A stretch of 6,424 bases of DNA from Acidobacteriota bacterium (GCA_011523485.1 WTGR01000263.1:1-6424), one strand, 5' to 3'. Positions 1 through 5,076 are shown, numbered from the stretch's first letter. Numbers and translations: made by a program. Notes: generated by a model not told the origin, from the letters alone.

Positions 1-772
1 GGTACTTCGCGAGCACCTCGCCGACGATCACGGTGAAGAAGTCGACGTAGAGGATGCCTGTCGCCGACTGCGTGGAGCGGATCTTGGCCGTCTCCCACGT
101 CAGGTACGAGAGCACGGCGGGCCCGAGCAGCCCGAACAGCACCCGCTGCCAGAGAAAGACCCCCTCGATCGACAGCGCGTAGCGGTCGAAGCCTGCCCCC
201 GACGGCGCCTGCCAGGTAGCCATCGCCGCCGCGATGACCGCGCCGACGACCGCGATGCGCACGACCGTCGATCCGATGTGGAACTTCACGATCCGTTGCA
301 GCAGGGAGACGTCCATCGACGGCAGGACGAGGTACCAGTGACCCAGGATCATCGCCGTGCAGCTTCCGCCGAGCAGGGCCGCCGACGAGAGAAAGCTCGC
401 GGCCGTCAACCACGGGGACGGCCCGGCTTCGACCACCGACCAGCCGGCGGCCTGCGCGACGAGCGCGGCCCCGCCCCCCAGAGCGGTGGTCCAGAGCAGG
501 AGCGGACGCAGGGCGGCGAGAGCGCGGCCGATGGTGGCCCAGTAGACGAGCAGCGCGCCCGTCGCCACGAGGAGGCAGCCGAATCCGAAGGCGGCCGCCG
601 GCGCGTCGGCCGGCGGGTCCGGCCGGAACGCCAGCGCGATCAGCAGGAGGATGGCGGCCAGACCCGCGTTGAAGCGGAAGAACTTGACGCCCGCCGCCTG
701 CCCCACCAGCAGCAGCGACGCGGCGATGCCGACGGCGAGGTGGGCGAGAAACAGGAAGAGCACCGAGGCCAT
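1..772 (-). CDS. Multi-spanning membrane protein of unknown function (3' end cut by window)
   Basis: I do not recognise this family. 257 codons are visible from an ATG at 772; the frame is open to the window edge, so the C-terminus is missing. The start is supported by a Shine-Dalgarno GGGAGGAG (784-791) 11 nt upstream. The protein is almost entirely hydrophobic, with likely membrane spans near residues 3-23, 36-50, 62-80, 91-110, 122-150, 167-186, 204-224 and 238-254. Residues that could bind metal, haem or quinone and sit in or near spans are His11, His145 in a Gly-His-Trp-Tyr segment and His165; Glu252 lies in the last visible span. There is no signal peptide distinct from the first span. 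It follows sodA by 94 nt on the same strand and could be cotranscribed. A transporter, redox membrane subunit or purely structural protein all remain possible. I am confident it is a real gene, not of its role. Confidence 0.8.
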   Translation of the reverse strand, partial: MASVLFLFLAHLAVGIAASLLLVGQAAGVKFFRFNAGLAAILLLIALAFRPDPPADAPAAAFGFGCLLVATGALLVYWATIGRALAALRPLLLWTTALGGGAALVAQAAGWSVVEAGPSPWLTAASFLSSAALLGGSCTAMILGHWYLVLPSMDVSLLQRIVKFHIGSTVVRIAVVGAVIAAAMATWQAPSGAGFDRYALSIEGVFLWQRVLFGLLGPAVLSYLTWETAKIRSTQSATGILYVDFFTVIVGEVLAKY

Positions 773-810
773 GAAGCGAAGATCTCCTCCCGTTCCTATT
801 GCTGCGGGGC

Positions 811-861
811 GTCGCGCGCCGGGAGTCCGCGCCGCGGACGGGCGGCGCCGGCGCAGGCGAC
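811..861 (-). other. Nested GC-rich inverted repeats between sodA and the membrane-protein gene
   Basis: The 94-nt gap holds a perfect 6-bp hairpin GTCCGC-GCC-GCGGAC (825-839), enclosed by a 7-bp stem (816-822 with 848-854) and a further 5-bp match (811-815 with 857-861). On the minus strand there is no T-run after it, so it is not a classical intrinsic terminator. It may stabilise the sodA 3' end or act as a weak pause before the next gene. In DNA this GC-rich some pairing is expected by chance. Confidence 0.4.
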
Positions 862-866
862 GCCGG

Positions 867-1466
867 CTACCCGAGCCTCCGGTTCACCTCGTCCCAGTTG
901 ATCGTGCCGAACCAGGCCGAGATGTAGTCGGGACGGCGGTTCTGGTACTTCAGATAGTAGGCGTGCTCCCAGACGTCGAGGCCGAGGATGGCGGTCTTGC
1001 CGTCCATGACGGGACTGTCCTGGTTGGGCGAGCTCTCGATGCTCAGCGCGCCCCCCGCGTTGATCAGCCAGACCCACCCGCTGCCGAACCGGCCGGCCCC
1101 GGCCGCGGCGAACCGCTCCTTGAACGCGTCGAACGAACCGAACGCCGCGTCGATCGCGCCGGCCACGGCGCCGGTCGGCGCGCCGCCCCCGTTCGGGCAC
1201 ATCACCTGCCAGAACAGCGTGTGGTTCGAGTGCCCGCCGCCGTTGTTGCGCACCGCCGTCCGGATCGCCTCCGGCACGGCGCCCAGGTCCGCGATCAGCT
1301 CGTCGACGCCCTTCGCGGCCAGCTCCGGATGCCCGTCGAGCGCCCCGTTGAGCTTCGTGACGTAGGTCTGGTGGTGCTTCGTATGGTGAATGCGCATCGT
1401 CTCCGCGTCGATGTGCGGCTCCAGGGCGTCGTAGTCGTAGGGCAGCGCGGGCAGTTCGTGAGCCAT
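867..1466 (-). CDS. sodA: Superoxide dismutase, Mn-type (Fe/Mn SOD family)
   Basis: Converts superoxide to oxygen and hydrogen peroxide in the cytoplasm. The 199-residue length is typical, and there is no signal peptide. The N-terminal helical hairpin domain begins with the family pattern [16 protein letters not shown]. The four metal ligands are visible: His27 (in [10 protein letters not shown]), His82 (GGGHSNH), Asp164 and His168 (DVWEHAYY). Gly77-Gly78 before the second His, and Gln149 in the second metal shell (NQDSP), are features of Mn-type rather than Fe-type enzymes; a cambialistic enzyme cannot be excluded. The frame extends upstream to 1523, but the ATG at 1466 is chosen because the conserved N-terminus begins there and a good Shine-Dalgarno precedes it. 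It lies 205 nt downstream of nadA, whose oxygen-sensitive iron-sulfur cluster gives a functional reason for the neighbourhood. Confidence 0.97.
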   Translation of the reverse strand: MAHELPALPYDYDALEPHIDAETMRIHHTKHHQTYVTKLNGALDGHPELAAKGVDELIADLGAVPEAIRTAVRNNGGGHSNHTLFWQVMCPNGGGAPTGAVAGAIDAAFGSFDAFKERFAAAGAGRFGSGWVWLINAGGALSIESSPNQDSPVMDGKTAILGLDVWEHAYYLKYQNRRPDYISAWFGTINWDEVNRRLG

Positions 1467-1475
1467 CGGTCTGAG

Positions 1476-1483
1476 TCTCTCCT
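1476..1483 (-). promoter_or_regulatory. Ribosome binding site of sodA
   Basis: AGGAGAGA lies 9 nt before the ATG at 1466. It decides the start against the longer in-frame candidate at 1523, whose extra 19 residues do not match the SOD family. Confidence 0.75.
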
Positions 1484-1497
1484 GTGGGGATCGGAAC

Positions 1498-1521
1498 GCC
1501 CGGTCTCGCCGAAGGCCGGGC
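1498..1521 (-). other. Hairpin in the sodA leader
   Basis: GCCCGGTC (1498-1505) pairs with GGCCGGGC (1514-1521): 8 pairs including one G-T, with an 8-nt loop. It would lie in the 5' untranslated RNA just upstream of the ribosome binding site. No T-run follows it on the minus strand, so it is not a terminator. Its role is unknown and it could be chance in GC-rich DNA. Confidence 0.35.
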
Positions 1522-1549
1522 ATCGCAGTGCAGAAAACGAGTTTAGCAG

Positions 1550-1571
1550 ACAGCCGGAAGACAGCCGGAAG
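1550..1571 (-). repeat. Two perfect tandem 11-bp repeats upstream of sodA
   Basis: The 11-mer ACAGCCGGAAG occurs twice head to tail (1550-1560, 1561-1571); on the coding strand it reads CTTCCGGCTGT twice. The period equals about one helical turn, and the pair lies directly upstream of TAAACT (1540-1545 on the minus strand), a possible -10 element with 4 of 6 matches to TATAAT. The repeat therefore covers the place where a -35 element or activator site would be expected. A direct-repeat binding site is an inference; replication slippage is the simple alternative. Confidence 0.5.
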
Positions 1572-1605
1572 ACTGCGCCGCAGAACGAGCCGGACTCCTG
1601 GTCGG

Positions 1606-1617
1606 GCTCGATCGAGC
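1606..1617. repeat. 12-bp perfect palindrome
   Basis: GCTCGATCGAGC lies between nadA and sodA, about 140 nt upstream of the sodA start. A further inverted pair, CGAGCC (1586-1591) and GGCTCG (1605-1610), overlaps it. It could be a protein binding site or an intergenic structure; nothing else supports a specific role. Confidence 0.3.
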
Positions 1618-1635
1618 GGCGATCGGAAGCCGTAG

Positions 1636-1653
1636 CGCGACCTTGTGGTCGCG
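1636..1653 (-). terminator. Hairpin just after nadA, possible weak terminator or REP-like element
   Basis: CGCGACC and GGTCGCG form a perfect 7-bp stem with a 4-nt loop, extendable by one G-T and one A-T pair (1634-1655). It starts about 18 nt after the nadA stop codon. There is no T-run on the minus strand, so intrinsic termination would be poor; mRNA 3'-end protection or a dispersed intergenic repeat are alternatives. Confidence 0.4.
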
Positions 1654-1671
1654 TTCGGCGACTCGGTCGGG

Positions 1672-2802
1672 CTAGTGAATCTGCAGCATGCGGTCGAGCG
1701 CCACCCGCGTCCATTCCTTTTCGCGATCCGGCACGCTGATCCGGTTGTGGACCACGCCGTCGCGCAATGCGTCGAGCACCCACAGCAGGTGGTTGGGCGA
1801 CACCCGGAACATCGTCGAGCAGAGGCACCCGATCGGGTCCAGGGTCAGGATCGTGCGCTCGGGAGCCAGCTCGCCCGCCAGCCGGCTGACGAGATGGATC
1901 TCGGTGCCTATCGCCCAGGTGGACCCGGGTGGGCTGCCGGTGACCTTGTCGATGATGTACTCCGTCGATCCGCTGTCGTCGGCCGCCTGCACCACCTCCC
2001 AGGTGCACTCCGGGTGCACGATGACCCGCGCGCCGGGATGGGTGCGCCGGACATGCTCCACCTGCGGCACGGTGAACCGGGTGTGCACGGAGCAGTGCCC
2101 TTTCCACAGGATCATGCGAGCGTTGCGCAGCGCGTCCGGATCCACCCCGCCGTTCGGCAGATCGGGGTCCCAGACGACCATCTCGTCGAGCGGCACTCCC
2201 ATCCGCCAGGCGGTGTTGCGGCCCAGGTGCTGGTCCGGCAGGAACAGGATCTGCCGCCCGCGCGCCCACGCCCAGCGCAGCGTCGGCTCGGCGTTGCCCG
2301 ACGTGCACACCACCCCGCGCCGCTCGCCGCAGAAGGCCTTGATGGATGCCGCAGAGTTGATGTACGTCACCGGCACGACGTCCGTGGCGCCGAGGGCCTG
2401 CAGCTCGTCCCAGCAGACCTCGAGTTGATCCGCGGCCGCCATGTCCGCCATCGAGCAGCCCGCCGCCAGGTCCGGCAGGATCACCTGCTGCTGCGGCGCG
2501 CTCAGCACGTCGGCGCTCTCCGCCATGAAGTGGACGCCGCAGAACACGATGTAGTCGGCGTCGCGCCGGTCGGCCGCCTGCCGCGCCAGCTTGAACGAGT
2601 CGCCGGTGCAGTCCGCGAAGCGGATCACCTCGTCGCGCTGGTAGTGGTGTCCCAGGATCAACAGGCGCTCTCCAAGGTCGGCGCGGGCCCGGGCGATCCG
2701 CTCGGCCATCTCGTCGTCGGAGAGTCCGAGATAGCGGTCCGGCAACGCCTGCCGCTCTCCGATCTGGGTCTTCTCGAACCGGGTCAGTTCCTCGACGTCC
2801 AT
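1672..2802 (-). CDS. nadA: Quinolinate synthase A
   Basis: Condenses iminoaspartate with dihydroxyacetone phosphate to give quinolinate, the second step of de novo NAD synthesis from aspartate, in the cytoplasm. The protein has 376 residues from the ATG at 2802, close to the 368-residue Bacillus type. Counting from the in-frame GTG one codon upstream, the expected [4Fe-4S] ligands are Cys117 (GCSMADM), Cys238 (GHCSVHTRF) and the Cys327/Cys329 pair (GCLCSTM), with Cys329 the likely ligand. Other family motifs are [11 protein letters not shown] (50-60), FADCTGDS (63-70), [13 protein letters not shown] (148-160), CTSGNA (167-172) and HPECTWEV (264-271). GTG 2805 and ATG 2802 are adjacent possible starts; GGAG at 2810-2813 is 7 nt from the ATG but only 4 nt from the GTG, so the ATG is preferred. 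Two Rex-like operators and a terminator-like hairpin precede the gene, suggesting redox control. nadB and nadC are not in the window. Confidence 0.97.
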   Translation of the reverse strand: MDVEELTRFEKTQIGERQALPDRYLGLSDDEMAERIARARADLGERLLILGHHYQRDEVIRFADCTGDSFKLARQAADRRDADYIVFCGVHFMAESADVLSAPQQQVILPDLAAGCSMADMAAADQLEVCWDELQALGATDVVPVTYINSAASIKAFCGERRGVVCTSGNAEPTLRWAWARGRQILFLPDQHLGRNTAWRMGVPLDEMVVWDPDLPNGGVDPDALRNARMILWKGHCSVHTRFTVPQVEHVRRTHPGARVIVHPECTWEVVQAADDSGSTEYIIDKVTGSPPGSTWAIGTEIHLVSRLAGELAPERTILTLDPIGCLCSTMFRVSPNHLLWVLDALRDGVVHNRISVPDREKEWTRVALDRMLQIH

Positions 2803-2809
2803 CACCGTG

Positions 2810-2813
2810 CTCC
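2810..2813 (-). promoter_or_regulatory. Ribosome binding site of nadA
   Basis: GGAG lies 7 nt before ATG 2802 and 4 nt before GTG 2805. The spacing favours the ATG. The proximal Rex-like dyad ends only 8 nt upstream of this site. Confidence 0.5.
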
Positions 2814-2821
2814 GCTGCAGC

Positions 2822-2839
2822 TTGTGAAATTTTTCTCAA
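2822..2839. promoter_or_regulatory. Rex-like operator, proximal copy
   Basis: TTGTGAAATTTTTCTCAA on the plus strand matches the published Rex consensus TTGTGAAnnnnTTCACAA at 13 of 14 fixed positions; the one miss spoils the second half-site. It is an AT-rich island in GC-rich DNA and lies 19 nt upstream of the nadA ATG. Together with the next two bases, GC, it is identical over 20 bp to the copy at 2953-2970. Rex is a repressor that releases DNA when the NADH/NAD ratio rises. Assignment to Rex is by consensus only; the rex gene is not in the window. Confidence 0.65.
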
Positions 2840-2851
2840 GCGGGCGTCGAG

Positions 2852-2884
2852 AAAAGGCGCCGACCCGTCCGGTGAGTCGGCGCC
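2852..2884 (-). terminator. Terminator-like hairpin in the nadA leader (possible attenuator)
   Basis: Read on the minus strand, GGCGCCGAC (2884-2876) and GTCGGCGCC (2864-2856) form a perfect 9-bp stem with an 11-nt loop, followed at once by TTTTC (2855-2851). This is the classical intrinsic terminator layout and points at nadA. An outer 8-bp stem (2840-2847 with 2899-2906, GCGGGCGT and ACGCCCGC) encloses it and also covers the T-run. It stands 50 nt before the nadA start and between the two Rex-like operators. It either stops readthrough from upstream, if the nadA promoter lies after it, or is part of the nadA leader and limits elongation. Confidence 0.6.
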
Positions 2885-2915
2885 AGCGTCCACCGAGAAC
2901 GCCCGCCGCGCTGCT

Positions 2916-2951
2916 GGCCGTCAACGACGCCGCTACGCAGCGGCCGTCAAC
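2916..2951 (-). repeat. Direct 10-bp repeats containing TTGACG
   Basis: GTTGACGGCC on the minus strand occurs twice (2951-2942 and 2925-2916), 26 bp apart. Each copy contains TTGACG, a 5 of 6 match to the -35 consensus, but I find no good -10 hexamer at 16-18 nt from either. Between them GCCGCT and AGCGGC (2929-2934, 2939-2944) form a 6-bp hairpin with a 4-nt loop. The first copy abuts the distal Rex-like operator, where a repressed promoter would be expected. Confidence 0.4.
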
Positions 2952-2952
2952 T

Positions 2953-2970
2953 TTGTGAAATTTTTCTCAA
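2953..2970. promoter_or_regulatory. Rex-like operator, distal copy
   Basis: This 18-bp dyad is identical to the proximal copy at 2822-2839, again 13 of 14 fixed positions of the Rex consensus. The two are 131 bp apart start to start, in the same orientation. It lies directly upstream of TTGACG (2950-2945 on the minus strand), so a bound repressor could occlude a promoter there. A Crp-type site fits less well because the half-sites here are TTGnGAA/TTCnCAA with a 4-bp centre. Confidence 0.65.
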
Positions 2971-2982
2971 GCTCAGGTCATC

Positions 2983-3011
2983 AAAAAGGCCAGATCCCGA
3001 ATCGGAACCTG
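2983..3011 (-). terminator. Intrinsic terminator ending the mqnD-mqnE-ATPase-DUF4276 run
   Basis: On the minus strand CAGGTTCC (3011-3004) pairs with GGGATCTG (2998-2991): 8 pairs including two G-T, 5-nt loop, then GCC and TTTTT (2987-2983). It lies about 200 nt after the DUF4276 stop codon and just before the nadA regulatory region. An alternative pairing of TCAGGT (3012-3007) with ACCTGA (2978-2973) would compete with this stem. Confidence 0.55.
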
Positions 3012-3208
3012 ACGGTACCTTGAATCTTACCACGCCATGCCCACCTTGCCCGGTCGGCACTGGAGAGCCCGCACCTGCATCATCGTGCCCCTCACAGCCC
3101 AGGCAGCCACCGAGGCGCCGGAGTGCCCGCGATGCACATCGCGACTCTCACGGTCCGGCGGCCACCGACGTGCCCCGGGAGCGCGTGACGCGCGGCAACG
3201 ACGCGCCC
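3012..3208. other. Non-coding stretch downstream of the DUF4276 gene
   Basis: About 200 nt with no convincing gene on either strand. A 71-codon minus-strand frame (3242-3027) overlaps the end of the DUF4276 gene but is arginine-rich out-of-frame material. Within it, an 18-codon frame from ATG 3083 to TAA 3027 has GAGGGG (3088-3093) 4 nt upstream and stops 15 nt before the terminator, but nothing shows that it is expressed. No tRNA-like fold and no repeat of note were seen. Confidence 0.4.
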
Positions 3209-3838
3209 TCAGGCACCGTCGGTCCAGGCGGCGGGCGGCCACACGCCGACGTCATGCTCCATCGCGCGAACCAGGTTCGCGAACGAATCCGCGAGCTTGC
3301 GGAACGATCGCGAACGGCGGTACGCGTCCGGCAGCGAGAACCGGGCGCTGAACGCGGGTTGGTCCGTGGTCTCCAGGTAGCTCGCGCCCGGCTGCATCCG
3401 CGCTTCCAGTTGCTCCTTGGCGCCGCGCGGACTCTCCGGGGCCGGATGAGGATCTGCGTCCGGCCGGACGCCGCGGCAGCCGCGCAAGGATTCGATTGCG
3501 GCCAGAAACCAGGCTTCGTACTCCCGGTGCGCCAAGACGACGTGACATGGAGTGCCATCGGCCGCCGCGGTCGCCCAGGTCTGCACGGTCGGCCCCAGGT
3601 CGGCCGGACAGTCGGAGTCTCCGTCCAGCAGCATGAGCACGGCGCCGCAGTTCGGCTGCACGCGCGCGAGTCGGACGGCCTGCTTCACGCCAGCCTCCTC
3701 CACGAGTCGAGAGCGCGGACGGCGAATCGGCGCCCCGACACCTACGTGCCACGTCCCGGCTTCTTCGACGAGACGACGCAGCAGGACCGGCAGCGCCGCT
3801 ACATCCCCATGGCCCTCCACAATCGGCTGGATGTTCAC
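3209..3838 (-). CDS. DUF4276 family protein, TOPRIM-like acidic motifs, partner of the upstream ATPase
   Basis: 209 residues from a GTG start, typical of DUF4276, whose function is not established. Visible motifs are PIVEGHGDVAALPVLL at 5-20 (Glu8, Asp12), MLLDGDSDCP at 69-78 (Asp72, Asp74, Asp76), HREYEAWFLA at 104-113 and a C-terminal SFRKLADSFANL at 178-189. A VEGxxD strand end followed by a DxD after a hydrophobic strand is the arrangement of the metal-binding residues in TOPRIM nucleases and primases, so a nuclease role is a reasonable inference, not a demonstration. The protein is soluble, with no signal peptide or membrane span. It starts 30 nt after the ATPase gene stop, so the two are almost surely coexpressed. 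ATPase plus small nuclease-like partner pairs occur in phage-defence systems; this pair could be one. Confidence 0.88.
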   Translation of the reverse strand: MNIQPIVEGHGDVAALPVLLRRLVEEAGTWHVGVGAPIRRPRSRLVEEAGVKQAVRLARVQPNCGAVLMLLDGDSDCPADLGPTVQTWATAAADGTPCHVVLAHREYEAWFLAAIESLRGCRGVRPDADPHPAPESPRGAKEQLEARMQPGASYLETTDQPAFSARFSLPDAYRRSRSFRKLADSFANLVRAMEHDVGVWPPAAWTDGA

Positions 3839-3847
3839 GTGGATCTG

Positions 3848-3855
3848 TCCTTCCC
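3848..3855 (-). promoter_or_regulatory. Ribosome binding site of the DUF4276 gene
   Basis: GGGAAGGA lies 9 nt before the GTG at 3838 and supports this non-ATG start. The family N-terminus (MNIQPIVEGHGD) begins exactly there. The site lies in the 30-nt gap after the ATPase stop codon. Confidence 0.7.
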
Positions 3856-3868
3856 AGCGTGACCGGGT

Positions 3869-5047
3869 TCACTGGGAGTCCGACTCGGTCTCTTGCGCGG
3901 AGGTCAGGGCGTTCGAACGCAGCAACTCGCCGGCGCCCATCAGGTGTCGTGCCAGTGCCGTCCGTACCGCTTGCGAGACATGCGCGATCCGCGTCCGTCC
4001 ATGCTCCCAGCTCAGGATCCGCAAGTGTCGATCCTCGATCCACTTGGCGTCGAGAATGTCCGGGCTGTGCGTCGTGACCACCACCTGCATCGACCGGCTG
4101 GCGAGCCGCAGCACGTCGAGAATCGAACCGAGCGCTCCCGGATGCATGGATGCCTCCGGTTCTTCGATGACGAGAAGCGACGGCGCCGGACGCTGGAACA
4201 CGGCGGTGATCAACCCGAGCACGCGGAGCGTCCCATCGGACATGTTGAAGGCCTTGAACTTGATTGGTTCCGCTCCCGGCCGGTTCTGTGTGAACTCCAG
4301 CGTCAGCTTGTTGCCGAGCGTCTTCGGTTGCACGTCGACCGTCCCGGGCACGACGCTCTCCAGCAACTGGCAGATCCGCGTCCGGTCTTCCCTCCTGCGC
4401 CGGATTTCGCGCAGCACGCTGGCGGTGTTCCGGCCGTCCGAACGCAAGCCAGTGCCGGCGTCCGGATCCTGCATCGCCCGCAGCGCCTCCGGTTCGATCC
4501 GGTACGCCCGCATGCCCGACAGGAAACGAACTATCGCCCCGAAACGCTCATCTCCACCGACGAGGGGCAGGGCCAGGGCGTTCGATTCAACAGCGGGAGC
4601 CAGGGACTCCACGCTGAGTGTCCACTCGGTGGACCCCCTGACGGTTTGGCGGACAAAGCCGTATCGCGATCCGTCAGCCCGGGTCACTCTGCACACTTCT
4701 TCCACCACCTCGAAGTCGTTGCCTCTCCGTGGGCGCAGATCGATGTAGTAGTCGGCCTTGGTCGTATTTCTATCGGGCTTCTCCAACGTCACGCGCAAGG
4801 TCAGATTCGACGGTCGACCCCTTGCCGAACTGCGATGGGAGACTGAGGAGAATCCTCCACGCCGTTCGATTACCGCCTGCAACGGGGAAACCATGGCCTC
4901 GGAAAGAAACGCGAAAGCATCGGCGAAGTTGCTCTTGCCGGAGCCATTCGGTCCGACGACGAAAGTGGGATTGTCGAAGGTCACGGTCTCAGCGGAAATA
5001 CTGCGGAAACCGTACAAGCCCATCTCGCGCAGAGTGCAATCGACCAT
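3869..5047 (-). CDS. ABC/RecF-like AAA ATPase (AAA_21 type, COG4637-like), no effector domain
   Basis: 392 residues. The N-terminus has the RecF/OLD-like opening GLYGFRSI followed by the Walker A loop GPNGSGKSN (32-40). The nucleotide-binding domain is completed by the signature NMSDGT (268-273), Walker B LLVIEEPEASMHP (291-303) with catalytic Glu295/Glu296 and D-loop, and the H-loop VVTTHSPDILD (323-333) with His327. The middle part (about 60-260) is the variable insertion of these ATPases. There is no C-terminal TOPRIM domain as in OLD proteins; that role may be filled by the DUF4276 protein encoded 30 nt downstream. It should dimerise with ATP and act on nucleic acid or sense a target, by family analogy. 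It starts 29 nt after mqnE with AAGGTGA (5051-5057) upstream of the ATG. Base composition is lower in GC (33/60 at 4741-4800, 36/60 at 4921-4980) than in mqnE or nadA (43/60 at 5341-5400, 46/60 at 2221-2280), consistent with acquisition. Confidence 0.93.
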   Translation of the reverse strand: MVDCTLREMGLYGFRSISAETVTFDNPTFVVGPNGSGKSNFADAFAFLSEAMVSPLQAVIERRGGFSSVSHRSSARGRPSNLTLRVTLEKPDRNTTKADYYIDLRPRRGNDFEVVEEVCRVTRADGSRYGFVRQTVRGSTEWTLSVESLAPAVESNALALPLVGGDERFGAIVRFLSGMRAYRIEPEALRAMQDPDAGTGLRSDGRNTASVLREIRRRREDRTRICQLLESVVPGTVDVQPKTLGNKLTLEFTQNRPGAEPIKFKAFNMSDGTLRVLGLITAVFQRPAPSLLVIEEPEASMHPGALGSILDVLRLASRSMQVVVTTHSPDILDAKWIEDRHLRILSWEHGRTRIAHVSQAVRTALARHLMGAGELLRSNALTSAQETESDSQ

Positions 5048-5076
5048 GCGTCACCTTGGCGCCCGCAAGCGGCTCC

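Noticed and set aside
2822..2839. Crp/Fnr-type site.
   Set aside because: Crp sites have TGTGA-N6-TCACA and Fnr TTGAT-N4-ATCAA; the TTGTGAA-N4-TTCTCAA layout fits Rex more closely.
1295..2893. 532-codon minus-strand frame spanning nadA and the start of sodA.
   Set aside because: It runs in a different frame through two well-recognised genes and has the low-complexity composition of a shadow frame. Its length follows from high GC.
1645..2958. 437-codon plus-strand frame opposite nadA.
   Set aside because: Antisense shadow of nadA. No motif, and the nadA cluster cysteines on the other strand are decisive.
2822..2970. The two identical 20-mers considered as the target-site duplication or ends of a small inserted element.
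   Set aside because: There is no terminal inverted repeat just inside them, each copy is itself a dyad matching a known operator consensus, and the DNA between holds promoter-like and terminator-like parts. A short duplication event is still possible.
2983..3011. T-arm-like sequence (GGTTCCGATTC) suggesting a tRNA end.
   Set aside because: No acceptor, D-arm or anticodon stem can be placed around it; the stem followed by five T residues is better explained as a terminator.
3027..3242. 71-codon minus-strand frame overlapping the end of the DUF4276 gene, with an 18-codon subframe from 3083 preceded by GAGGGG.
   Set aside because: Arginine-rich composition typical of out-of-frame GC-rich DNA, overlap with a real gene and no recognisable family. 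The short subframe could be a leader peptide before the terminator, but nothing beyond a short Shine-Dalgarno supports it.
3020..3862. Long plus-strand open frame of 280 codons.
   Set aside because: It lies antisense over the DUF4276 gene, is rich in Arg, Pro and Gly, and has no family motif; the minus-strand gene explains the openness.
5048..5076. Attachment site or insertion scar at the junction of mqnE and the ATPase gene.
   Set aside because: No direct repeat of the mqnE end was found near the far side of the pair (around 3000-3210), so no boundary of an integrated element can be supported.
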